Shown here: piece after piece, positions 1 through 5,995 of the stretch
Numbering within the stretch: the stretch's first letter is position 1
Layout: the number at the start of each line of letters is the position of its first letter
DNA from: WJMB01 sp964581465
GTDB lineage: Bacteria > RBG-13-66-14
Length of the DNA: 6,436 nucleotides
Assembly: GCA_964581465.1 (NCBI GenBank)
Contig: CAZOOP010000073.1
Span: 1-6,436 of the forward strand
Direction: 5' to 3'
Translations under genes and position numbers: made by a program
The notes under the pieces: model-generated
What the model was told of the DNA's origin: nothing
Database searches by the model: none
The model's input: only the letters and a program-made list of their open reading frames with translations

Positions 1-620
1 AGCCAGAATAAGCGAGCTATCTCTTTGTGTTTAGCCCTAGATAGCTTCGTATATCTTGGCCGGTGGGTATATCTTCTGCCGTATCTCTTGTATTTACATC
101 TGCCATCGGCCAATTATAGTGCGCCATATGGTTACATTTTGGGCGACTGATGTGCCGGTCGGTTGCTTGTTTTCCGCCACTTTTGCGACCCCTTTCTAGT
201 GACAGAGCATCACAGTCCAACCCGTATGTTAACAGCGCGTTACATACAAGAATCGGTCCGAACACGGTATACGATTCCTAAGAAAAATTTGTGGCAAAGA
301 GTATCGATTCGCACTCAATGCCGTGGGGAAGCAGGAAGACCGTCGGCACCGCCCAGCGTCATGAAGCAGATAATGAAGGATAAGCTGGTAGCGGTTCAGT
401 GCTTGGTTGTCATTAGCAATAGCCACAGCCTCCACGCTTGAAGCCAGGCATGGGCGGGTGGCAAGAGTCCTCGCCCCGGATGCGGCCCTCGACAATTGGC
501 GATCATGGTCCAGTTTGTGGTGATGCCCTGAGGATTATCTTCGATTTGTATTTAGCTGGCACAGGAACATGCGTGATGCCTTGGTCTGTGAGGTGGGCGT
601 CATCGGGGGTGAGCCGCTGG
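1..620. other. Gene-free left flank
   Basis: I see no convincing gene here on either strand. Reading frames are short (under 100 codons), have mixed codon use, and show no domain, signal peptide or ribosome-binding site that I recognise. The first 430 bases or so look clearly richer in A+T than the coding part of the window, and the sequence becomes GC-rich after about 440. An 8-bp inverted repeat (15-22 with 39-46) is no more than chance would give. The stretch could be ordinary intergenic DNA downstream of the SRP RNA terminator, or a decayed gene. Confidence 0.5.
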
Positions 621-627
621 CGACCTG

Positions 628-655
628 AAAAGGCGGAGCCCCCGAAGGGGCTCCG
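628..655 (-). terminator. Intrinsic terminator of the SRP RNA
   Basis: On the minus strand a perfect 9-bp GC-rich stem (655-647 with 642-634) closes a TTCG tetraloop (646-643) and is followed by CCTTTTC. It begins only five bases after the paired 3' end of the SRP RNA, which is where its terminator should be. The T run is short (four), but the stem is very stable. On the plus strand it is a hairpin without a T run. Confidence 0.7.
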
Positions 656-660
656 TAATG

Positions 661-930
661 GTCATCCGGCGCCGGCTCGACGTGCGCAACGCCGCTTCCG
701 ACAACGGGCGGGGCTCCGGCCCAGATGATCGCCGGCACTCCGGGAGCCTCCCTACCGCTGCTCCCTCCCGGGCCTGACGGGGTTCAGGATTACCCGGATG
801 CGACGGTCCAGACCTTCAACACCTCGCCCGGGGCCTTCGACGACGCCCGCCCGCGCCTCCCCGGGCGTTCGCCCCGGCATATAGCGGGTTTCCGGCGGTG
901 GGGCACCGCTAGCGCCCCGGCTAGGATGAC
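661..930 (-). ncRNA. ffs: Signal recognition particle RNA, large bacterial type
   Basis: This is the RNA scaffold of the signal recognition particle. It binds Ffh and, with FtsY, directs ribosomes making membrane proteins to the inner membrane. On the minus strand 778-757 carries the conserved apical domain: GUCAGG, a CCC/GGG stem, a GGGA tetraloop (769-766) and AGCAGC, flanked by GAACCCC and GGUAGGG. The 5' part contains Alu-domain signatures seen in the Bacillus scRNA: CUAG, then AGCGGUGCCC (about 910-901), then AACCCGCU with a GGGCGAA segment after it. The two ends pair perfectly (GUCAUCC 930-924 with GGAUGAC 667-661), which fixes a length of about 270 nt, like the B. subtilis RNA. A strong promoter lies just upstream and a terminator just downstream. 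The tetraloop GGGA replaces the usual GGAA but still fits the GGRA pattern. Exact ends are uncertain by a few bases. Confidence 0.93.
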
Positions 931-939
931 CAAGTTTGC

Positions 940-968
940 AGCATAGCTACCCTAGACTCTCAAGTCAA
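940..968 (-). promoter_or_regulatory. Sigma70-type promoter of the SRP RNA
   Basis: On the minus strand a -35 box TTGACT (968-963) and a -10 box TATGCT (945-940) are separated by exactly 17 bp. The expected transcription start falls at about 930-934, which matches the 5' end deduced from the terminal helix of the SRP RNA. This is the best promoter match in the window and suits a constitutively expressed housekeeping RNA. Confidence 0.75.
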
Positions 969-1239
969 GCCGGATTGATCCTTGGCCCAGCGGGTAGGCA
1001 ACTGGAGGTGCTCGACCGGATGGCGCATCGATCCGCATCTATTGGCGGGCCGATTGGCGGCCGCTCATGCGGTAGGCTGGACAAGCTGAGACGGGGCTCA
1101 ATCGGCTTGAACCATCATTGCCAGGACGGCCGTTCTCCATTGACCATAATCCAAAGGGTTTGTTCAAGGCCCATCAGCCGGGAGCGTAATCAGTAATGGG
1201 TGGTCCCGGCCTTTCCAGTGCGTTGGCGTTCTCCCAGGG
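969..1239. other. Gene-free spacer between glycosyltransferase and SRP RNA
   Basis: No gene is seen here. The stretch holds the 3' untranslated side of the glycosyltransferase gene and the DNA upstream of the SRP RNA promoter. Small hairpins are present (1095-1113 and 1177-1210), but no tRNA or other RNA fold could be recognised. Confidence 0.45.
1177..1210 (-). terminator. Possible weak terminator hairpin after the glycosyltransferase
   Basis: A perfect 7-bp GC-rich stem (GCCGGGA with TCCCGGC, arms 1204-1210 and 1177-1183) encloses a 20-nt loop, and lies 29 nt past the stop codon of the glycosyltransferase. There is no T run behind it on the minus strand, so it would be a factor-assisted or weak terminator at best, or mere chance. 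Confidence 0.22.
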
Positions 1240-2460
1240 TCATACCCCCGACTCATCGCCCGTGCGTCCCGCGCTGTCGATCACCTCGACGGGCAGCAGC
1301 TCCGGGGTGACATCGGGATCCAGAGCGCCGGGAAAGCAAGTTGAGGGAGGATCGGCAGGCTCCTCCGTCGGCCGTCGTCCATCGAGGAGCACCCGGCGGT
1401 AGAGGCGGTCGTGGGCGTTGACCATGGCATCCATGCCGAACTCGCGGCGGATGTGCCCCGCCGCCCGCCGGGCCAGAACCCGGTAATGACCGCGACGGGA
1501 CAGCAGGTCGCGCAGTTTGCCCGTGAGCGCCGCGGTGCTGTACTCAGATATCAGCAGCTCCCGGCAGTCCGGCGGGACGACGTCGGGAACGCCGCCCCGG
1601 GCGAGGCCGACGGCGGGGACACTCATCAGCAGCGGTTCGACGAAACCACGGTTGAAACTCTCGCCGCGGCCGATCGCCACGGCGGCGTCGCAGGCCGCAT
1701 AGACCGGGCGGGGGTCGGCCAGGCGGCCGAGGAAGCGCAGGCGCTCACCCAGACCGAGGCGGCGGGCCAGGCGCTCGAGGTCGGGCCGGTAGTCGCCGTC
1801 ACCGACCAGCAGCAGCCGCAAACCGTCAATCCGGGCGAGGGTCTTGATTGCAATCGCCAAACCCTTGCGCGGAGCCAAGCGGCCGACGTAGCAAAGTGTT
1901 GGGACGTTGTCGTCGAGCCCCAAATCGGCCCGACAGCTCGCGCGGTCGAAGAGCTCGGGTCGGAAGAGGTCTACGTCCATCCCGTTGGGGATGTAAACGA
2001 CGCGCCGGGCGTTCACGCCCACGCTCTCGACGACGTAGCGGCGCACCCGGCGGCTCACCGTGCCGAAGCCGGCGGTCAGCGGCGCGGCCAGGCGGGTCAG
2101 CAATCGTAGAACCGGTCCGTCGAAGCCGTAGCGGTGGAAGGTTATAAAGACGGGGCGGCCGGTCAAGGCGCCGGCGATCCAACTCGGTACGCGGTCGGGA
2201 TGACCATGGAGCGCCGTGGCGCTGATCCGCCGCGCCAAGCGGGCCAGCTTGAAACCCAGGGCTACCTGGGAATCTCCAGGTGAGCCGACCAGGTGGACCG
2301 GCACGCCGCGGCTCTCGAAGTAGGCACGGGCCGGGCCGTCACCGGTCAGGCTGGCCGCCGCCGTGGGCCAACCCAAACCGCGCAGCCCGGCGCAGAGGTC
2401 CGCCGTGCCACGCTGGGGGCCCGAGAGGGGCAGGTCGTGGACGTAGTGCAGGATCAGCAA
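1240..2460 (-). CDS. GT4-family glycosyltransferase
   Basis: This is a GT-B fold glycosyltransferase of family GT4, which transfers a sugar from a nucleotide-sugar (or similar) donor with retention of configuration, usually in polysaccharide, glycolipid or capsule assembly at the cytoplasmic face of the membrane. The 406 residues are a typical length. The N-terminal acceptor domain has LHGH near 84-87 and FHRYG near 109. The junction TVSRRVRRYV...VVYIPNGMDVDLF (about 134-166) is the usual start of the second domain, followed by YVGRLAPRKG (191-200), LLLVGDGD (216-223) and LRFLGRL (241-247). The EX7E motif is intact as E267 and E275 in ESFNRGFVE, then GLARGGVPDVV (285-295). The last 45 residues are a Pro- and acid-rich tail outside the fold. 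The start is TTG: a TGA lies in frame eight codons upstream, no ATG intervenes, and GAGAAAGG stands 10 nt ahead. The donor and product cannot be told. It lies downstream of two transporter genes but beyond a strong hairpin. Confidence 0.9.
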   Translation of the reverse strand: MLILHYVHDLPLSGPQRGTADLCAGLRGLGWPTAAASLTGDGPARAYFESRGVPVHLVGSPGDSQVALGFKLARLARRISATALHGHPDRVPSWIAGALTGRPVFITFHRYGFDGPVLRLLTRLAAPLTAGFGTVSRRVRRYVVESVGVNARRVVYIPNGMDVDLFRPELFDRASCRADLGLDDNVPTLCYVGRLAPRKGLAIAIKTLARIDGLRLLLVGDGDYRPDLERLARRLGLGERLRFLGRLADPRPVYAACDAAVAIGRGESFNRGFVEPLLMSVPAVGLARGGVPDVVPPDCRELLISEYSTAALTGKLRDLLSRRGHYRVLARRAAGHIRREFGMDAMVNAHDRLYRRVLLDGRRPTEEPADPPSTCFPGALDPDVTPELLPVEVIDSAGRTGDESGV

Positions 2461-2470
2461 ATCGAAGGGG

Positions 2471-2478
2471 CCTTTCTC
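2471..2478 (-). promoter_or_regulatory. Ribosome-binding site of the glycosyltransferase
   Basis: GAGAAAGG on the minus strand ends 10 nt before the TTG at 2460. It supports this unusual start, since the reading frame is closed by TGA at 2484-2482 and contains no other start between them. Confidence 0.5.
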
Positions 2479-2528
2479 TGGTCAGGTGACGCCACGGTTT
2501 TCCGCCATGGTGTTAATCGTTGGATACC

Positions 2529-2628
2529 GCAGCGGGGAGGCTTTGGCACGTTTCTTGCGCAACGAGGGGGGCTGGTACGGTCGACGTTCGATTCCGCAAG
2601 AAACGTGCCAAAGCCTCCCCGGGGCTGC
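2529..2628. repeat. Long perfect inverted repeat, probable strong hairpin
   Basis: Arms 2534-2559 and 2595-2620 are perfect reverse complements over 26 bp, extended to 27 bp by C2533 with G2621. A further 5-bp pairing (GCAGC 2529-2533 with GCTGC 2624-2628) is possible if three Gs are bulged. The loop is 35 nt. The element fills most of the 167-nt gap between the transporter pair and the glycosyltransferase, starting 7 nt after the transporter stop codon. In RNA from either strand it would form an exceptionally stable stem. There is no T run behind it in either direction, so it is not a standard intrinsic terminator. It could act as a transcript end stabiliser, a processing site, a transcription barrier, or be a small mobile palindromic repeat. 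No second copy is seen in this window. Confidence 0.85.
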
Positions 2629-3575
2629 TACAGCGGCGGCGGGACGGCGGTGCGTCGGGCCGCGGCCGCACGATCCCTGCGGTTCTTTCTGTTCTTGGAG
2701 AGCTGGGTCAGCGTCACCCCGGTCAGGGCGATCACGCCGCCGACGATGAACAGGGTGGTGATGCGCTCACCCAGGAAGATCGCCGCCAGGATCACCGTGG
2801 CCACGGGCTGCCCGTTGGCCATCACGGCGACCTGACTGGCGTCGAGGTGGGCCAGGGCGTAGTTATAGCAGAAGTAGCCGACGACGACGGTGATCACGAC
2901 CAGGTAGCCCAGGCCCAGCCAGCCTTCCCAGGTAACGGCGGAGTAGTCGGCGGTCAGGGTGGCCGGCAGGCCCACCGGGGTGAAGAGGACCATCCCGGTG
3001 AGCACCGAGATGGTCAGGGCGCCCAGGCTACCCCGGCGCTCGACCAGGGTCTTCGAGAAGGTGGTGTAGAGAGACCAACTGAATACGGCTCCCAGGACCA
3101 GCAGGTTGCCCAGCAGGTTCTCGATGGAGTAGCTCAGTCCGCTTTCGAGGACGAAGAGGGCCACACCGGCGAAGGACAGGGCCACACCGAGCCAGCGCCG
3201 CCAACCCGGGAACTCGAGCCCGCGCGCCCGAGCCACCAGCAGCACGAAGATCGGGTTGAGCGGGTAGAGCAGGCTGATCTGACTGGCGCTGGAGAGACGC
3301 AGGCCGTAGAGGAACAGCAGTGGGTCGGCCATCACCACCAGGACGCCCAGCCCGATGTAGAGGGGCAGCTCCTCACGGCGGAAGGCGATCTCGGCGCCGG
3401 TGAGCTTGCTGGTAATGAAGAGCACCACGGCGGCGCCGCCGAAGCGCAGATAGCACAGTGCCAGGGGGTTGAGCTGGTCTACGGCCACCTTGCCCAGCAG
3501 GTAGGTTCCCGCCGAGATCAGGGTCTGGGCGATGACGGCGGCGTAGGCCAGGGCGGTCTGCGTGCGCGGCCTCAC
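2628..3575 (-). CDS. EamA/DMT-superfamily transporter (downstream of pair)
   Basis: This inner-membrane transporter belongs to the drug/metabolite transporter superfamily (EamA type), whose members move amino acids, metabolites, nucleotide-sugars or drugs, mostly outward. The protein has 315 residues and about ten hydrophobic segments (roughly 8-30, 36-55, 71-90, 97-115, 125-143, 155-172, 187-205, 219-236, 245-267, 273-290), i.e. two EamA repeats of five helices. The last repeat has the family hallmark FLGER (267-271) followed by a Gly-rich helix and GVTL. A basic tail (KNRKNRRDR, about 294-302) is expected in the cytoplasm. The start is GTG at 3575, overlapping the stop of the preceding transporter as GTGA. 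GAGGG (3586-3582) lies 6 nt before it, inside the upstream gene. The two genes are therefore probably translationally coupled. Substrate unknown. Confidence 0.9.
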   Translation of the reverse strand: MRPRTQTALAYAAVIAQTLISAGTYLLGKVAVDQLNPLALCYLRFGGAAVVLFITSKLTGAEIAFRREELPLYIGLGVLVVMADPLLFLYGLRLSSASQISLLYPLNPIFVLLVARARGLEFPGWRRWLGVALSFAGVALFVLESGLSYSIENLLGNLLVLGAVFSWSLYTTFSKTLVERRGSLGALTISVLTGMVLFTPVGLPATLTADYSAVTWEGWLGLGYLVVITVVVGYFCYNYALAHLDASQVAVMANGQPVATVILAAIFLGERITTLFIVGGVIALTGVTLTQLSKNRKNRRDRAAAARRTAVPPPL

Positions 3576-4537
3576 CGGGTTCCCTCGGTGTCGGGCGCGA
3601 CCGGGGTTCGGCGGGTTCGGCGCTTGCGCAGGTTGACCACGGTCACCCCGGTCAATACCAGCCCGCCGCCCAGGGCGGCCATCCAGGTCAGGGTCTCCCC
3701 GAGGAAGAGGTAGCCCCAGAGGTGGGCCAGCACGGGCACCAGGGTCAGGAAGGCCGCCACCTGGCTGGGGGGGGTCCGCTTGAGCGACCAGTTCCAGCCC
3801 AAGTAACCCAGCAGGGAGGCCGCCAGACCCAGATAGCCGGGGACCAGCAGCAGCGTCGTCGGGGCGGTGAAGGCCCGCCAGAAGGTATCGTCGATGAAAA
3901 AGAAGAAGGGCAGGGAGCCGAAGAAGAAGGTCGCCGCGGTGAGCAGGTTGATATCGCCGGTCTTGTCATCGGCCAGGATGCTTTTGGTCAGCACCGTGTA
4001 GGACGACCAGGAGAGCGGGGCGCCGACGACCAGCAGGGCGTAGCCCAGGTAACCGGCGTCGAACTCGCCGCCGGAGCCGTAGCGCAGCACCACGAACAGT
4101 CCACCCAGGGCCACCAGGATGCCGATGAAGCGCCGTGGGATCGGCTTCTCCAGCTTGACCGCCACCGAGATCAGGTAGGTGAACAGCGAGCCGCAGGCCA
4201 CGATCAGCGAGGAGGCCGCCGATGTAACCCCCTGTAGGCCGAAGGTAAGGAACATATGATAACCCGCCGTGCCCAGCGTGCAGGCCGCCAGGACCTTGAC
4301 CGGAGCGGCGCGCAGCAGGGCGGCCAGCTCGCGCCGCCGACGGACCAGGTAGACTCCGCTGATCAGCCAGACCGGCAGGAAGCGCAGCAGCAGGGCGGCG
4401 CCGGGGGAGAGGCTGCCCAGGCCGAACTTGAGCGCGGCGAAGGCCCCGCTCCAGGCCAGGGTCACCCCGACCATCACCAGCAGGGCCGTGGCGCGCCCGG
4501 CGGCGGGCCGGGTATTCGATTTCGGCGTTGTACTCAT
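3572..4537 (-). CDS. EamA/DMT-superfamily transporter (upstream of pair)
   Basis: This is a second ten-helix EamA-type transporter, 321 residues, in the cytoplasmic membrane. Hydrophobic segments lie near 16-38, 45-65, 80-100, 106-126, 136-152, 162-184, 198-215, 228-247, 256-278 and 284-302. The C-terminal repeat has the typical FLTLVPVLAHLWGYLFLGE stretch (263-281), then GGGLVLTGV and a basic end (RKRRTRR). The frame stays open upstream to 4810, but I chose the ATG at 4537: it gives the usual length and begins just before helix 1, while the upstream part is not membrane-like and would include a possible -10 element. No good ribosome-binding site precedes this ATG. Its stop overlaps the next transporter by 4 bp. 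The two proteins are clearly diverged, so they are either an old duplication or a functional pair. Substrate unknown. Confidence 0.88.
   Translation of the reverse strand: MSTTPKSNTRPAAGRATALLVMVGVTLAWSGAFAALKFGLGSLSPGAALLLRFLPVWLISGVYLVRRRRELAALLRAAPVKVLAACTLGTAGYHMFLTFGLQGVTSAASSLIVACGSLFTYLISVAVKLEKPIPRRFIGILVALGGLFVVLRYGSGGEFDAGYLGYALLVVGAPLSWSSYTVLTKSILADDKTGDINLLTAATFFFGSLPFFFFIDDTFWRAFTAPTTLLLVPGYLGLAASLLGYLGWNWSLKRTPPSQVAAFLTLVPVLAHLWGYLFLGETLTWMAALGGGLVLTGVTVVNLRKRRTRRTPVAPDTEGTR
3582..3586 (-). promoter_or_regulatory. Internal ribosome-binding site at the GTGA junction
   Basis: GAGGG on the minus strand, 6 nt before the GTG at 3575, lies inside the last codons of the upstream transporter gene. 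It supports the GTG start and translational coupling of the two transporters. Confidence 0.6.
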
Positions 4538-4561
4538 GGCGGCGATGCTAGCACAGCATTT

Positions 4562-4594
4562 CCCCGGGGGTAAAGCGCCCCCGGGGGTGTTATA
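4562..4594 (-). promoter_or_regulatory. Possible -10 element and GC hairpin ahead of the transporter pair
   Basis: On the minus strand TATAAC (4594-4589) resembles a -10 box, 52 nt ahead of the ATG at 4537. No -35 box is recognisable 17 bp further upstream. Directly after it a 9-bp all-GC stem (4586-4578 with 4570-4562) closes a 7-nt loop. If transcription starts about 7 nt past the -10 box, only part of the stem would be in the RNA. There is no T run, so it is not a terminator. Promoter assignment is weak; the hairpin itself is plain in the sequence. Confidence 0.33.
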
Positions 4595-5058
4595 CTGGTT
4601 AAGCGTCGGGTCGGGCGGCGAGGCGGTCATGGGTTGTTTCGTCCCGCCCCGCTGCGGCCGAGCCTTCTGGCTTATCCGGGGTTCCGAAAGACGTGATAAC
4701 GCCGATGTGACAAGAGCGCGGCGATCGCGGCATCGCACCGAACCAGCGAACTCCTCCGGCCGACGGCCGAATAACCTGCCAAAGCGGAACCAGGGGCCGC
4801 GCTCGATCAAACCCCAGATGGGTTATCCCGGGGTGATTATCACACCAACCGCCCCATGACGGATCATAACCGCTTCAGCTTTGCAACCCGCCTTCAGTCC
4901 ATCGGTAATGCCGCGAACGTAAAAGCTGGATCTGCGCTGTGGCTGATTAAACCTTATCCAAAGACGACCAGCATGTACCTGAACCCCGAGGCAGCCCGTT
5001 TTCCGGTTATTGAAGAACGGTGGCGTTTCCACAGCTTGTGAAGCCCCTGGTAATCGCC

Positions 5059-5133
5059 GATGATCCACACGGCAATGATCCACACGGCAATGATCCATAC
5101 GACTATGATCCCCGCATTGATGATCCCCGCTGT
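5059..5133. repeat. Five tandem copies of a 15-bp repeat
   Basis: Five consecutive 15-bp units share the core ATGATCC. They start at 5059, 5074, 5089, 5104 and 5119. The first two differ at one base (GATGATCCACACGGC, AATGATCCACACGGC), the third at three more, and the last two carry CCCGC in place of CACAC. Every unit contains a GATC. The array ends 53 bp before the start of the plus-strand membrane gene. It may be a row of binding sites for a regulator, an iteron-like array, or a simple slippage product. The unit is a multiple of three, so it leaves all frames open. Confidence 0.85.
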
Positions 5134-5186
5134 TTCGAACAGACTCGTCAGCCGACACATCTGTGACCCAGAGAGAGCCTGACGCC

Positions 5187-5795
5187 GTGGAGCCGAACAG
5201 CACCAGACCACCCCGCTTCCCCGAGGACTTCCCGCCCCGGGCGATCAGTCTGCGCCGGGATTACGGCGCGGAGACGGAGCTTGCGCCCGACGAGCCCGAC
5301 GCCGTCCTCGCCGACGACGAGCTGCACCTCTTCGGACTCGACGACGGTCACCGCATGCTGACCCTTGCGCAGATCCGCAGTGTGCGCTGGCGCGGCCGTG
5401 TGCTCTTCGCCCCCTGGCGGCTGATCGTGATGATGCTGCTGCTGGTGGCGCTGATGACGGTCAGTTGGCTGGTGGATTTCCCCGGCTACTGGGGCAATCT
5501 GCTGGGCATCGTCATCGTGGTGGTCTCGCTGCTGGTGATCTATCTGCGCAAGGACACCGATCGGGTCAGCTACCGCTTTATCGTCCTGCCCGAGCTGGGT
5601 GGACGGCTGACGCTGGAGCTGCCCGAGTCGGTGCCCTCGACGGCGGTGCAGCGCTTCGGCCTGCTGGTGATCGAGCGACTGCGCGGTGATGGCGGTCAGG
5701 ACGCCGGCGGATCGCCCTCCGGGGCGGATGAATCCGCGCCGCTGTCGGCTGGGGATGAAGATGAGGAGCGCGTCTTCCGTCGCCAGCGCAGGTAG
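5187..5795 (+). CDS. Two-helix membrane protein, possibly with a split PH-like domain
   Basis: I do not recognise a named family. From the GTG at 5187 the protein has 202 residues: an acidic, Pro-rich N-terminus (1-40), a predicted strand-rich stretch DDELHLFGLDDGHRMLTLAQIRSV spanning about 43-66, two membrane helices (about 78-98 and 102-120) joined by a short turn, then YRFIVLPELGGRLTLELPE (129-147), an amphipathic helix (151-166) and a disordered acidic tail ending in RRQRR. Strands, helix pair, strands and a final helix resemble bacterial PH-like proteins with an inserted membrane hairpin (the DUF6232 style); this is inference from pattern only. GAGAGAG (5171-5177) lies 9 nt before the chosen start. 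A GTG at 5163 would add eight residues but has no ribosome-binding site. The last 33 codons overlap the opposing gene. Confidence 0.75.
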   Translation: MEPNSTRPPRFPEDFPPRAISLRRDYGAETELAPDEPDAVLADDELHLFGLDDGHRMLTLAQIRSVRWRGRVLFAPWRLIVMMLLLVALMTVSWLVDFPGYWGNLLGIVIVVVSLLVIYLRKDTDRVSYRFIVLPELGGRLTLELPESVPSTAVQRFGLLVIERLRGDGGQDAGGSPSGADESAPLSAGDEDEERVFRRQRR

Positions 5796-5983
5796 CGGAT
5801 CAATCGCAGGGCGATGACCGCCGCGAGCATCGCCGTGATCAGCCAGCCTACCAGGGGCTCGACGAAGAAGGCCAGCGCCGTGGCCGCGGCGATAATCGCC
5901 GTCAGCAGCAGGGCCATTCCCGGGTTCTGGATCAGAGCCGCCAGGCCGCCACGCGAAGGCTGGTCTTTACCTCTCAGGATCAC
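5696..5983 (-). CDS. Small two-helix membrane protein
   Basis: This is an unrecognised protein of 95 residues. It has two strongly hydrophobic segments (about 22-41 and 43-62) joined by a Glu-Pro turn (EPLVGW), a very basic stretch right after them (RYLRWRRKTR, 63-72), and a Ser/Asp/Pro-rich, low-complexity tail. The basic patch predicts that both ends face the cytoplasm. Third codon positions in the helix region are almost all G or C, which supports real coding. The start is probably GTG at 5983, with GAGGA directly abutting it (unusually close); the only later start is the ATG at 5917, which would begin at helix 1. An in-frame TAA lies upstream. The last 33 codons overlap the end of the convergent plus-strand membrane gene. 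The GTG overlaps the stop of a tiny reading frame as GTGA. It may assist the neighbour, but nothing in the sequence proves it. Confidence 0.6.
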   Translation of the reverse strand: MILRGKDQPSRGGLAALIQNPGMALLLTAIIAAATALAFFVEPLVGWLITAMLAAVIALRLIRYLRWRRKTRSSSSSPADSGADSSAPEGDPPAS

Positions 5984-5995
5984 TCCTCGGACATG

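Larger units (their letters stand above)
4538..5186. other. Divergent intergenic region
   Basis: This 650-base stretch separates the minus-strand transporter pair from the plus-strand membrane protein. Frames in it (for instance minus-strand 4823-5203) have mixed codon use and no recognisable domain, so I do not call a gene. It does hold a GC hairpin with a possible -10 box near 4562-4594, an 11-bp palindrome GTGATTATCAC at 4833-4843, and five tandem 15-bp repeats at 5059-5133. These could be control sites for one or both flanking genes. Confidence 0.5.

Noticed and set aside
15..46. 8-bp inverted repeat AGCTATCT / AGATAGCT with a 16-nt loop
   Set aside because: Inverted repeats of this size are expected by chance in a window this long, and there is no T run or neighbouring gene to give it a role.
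1095..1113. tRNA-like GGTTCAA hairpin on the minus strand
   Set aside because: Only one 7-bp arm with a wobble pair is present; no acceptor stem, D arm or anticodon arm can be folded around it.
1411..2109. 232-codon plus-strand open frame
   Set aside because: It lies entirely antisense to the glycosyltransferase, is rich in Ala, Gln, Asp and Gly as expected for the complement of GC-rich coding DNA, and has no recognisable domain.
2520..3713. 397-codon plus-strand open frame
   Set aside because: It is antisense to the EamA transporter and crosses the inverted repeat; its Gln/Gly/Asp/His-rich content is the usual shadow of membrane-protein codons on the other strand.
3722..4237. 171-codon plus-strand open frame
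   Set aside because: It is antisense to the second EamA transporter with the same shadow composition (Gly, Gln, Glu) and no motif.
4538..4810. N-terminal extension of the upstream transporter to a start at 4810 or 4630
   Set aside because: The extra residues are Arg/Pro-rich and not membrane-like, the region spans a possible -10 box and hairpin, and the ATG at 4537 gives the usual family length.
4823..5203. 126-codon minus-strand frame containing DHCRV-type repeats
   Set aside because: The peptide repeats simply follow from the 15-bp DNA repeat, which stays open in any frame; codon use is mixed and no domain or ribosome-binding site is seen. A second minus-strand frame here (4954-5211) reads as hydrophobic IIAVW repeats for the same reason.
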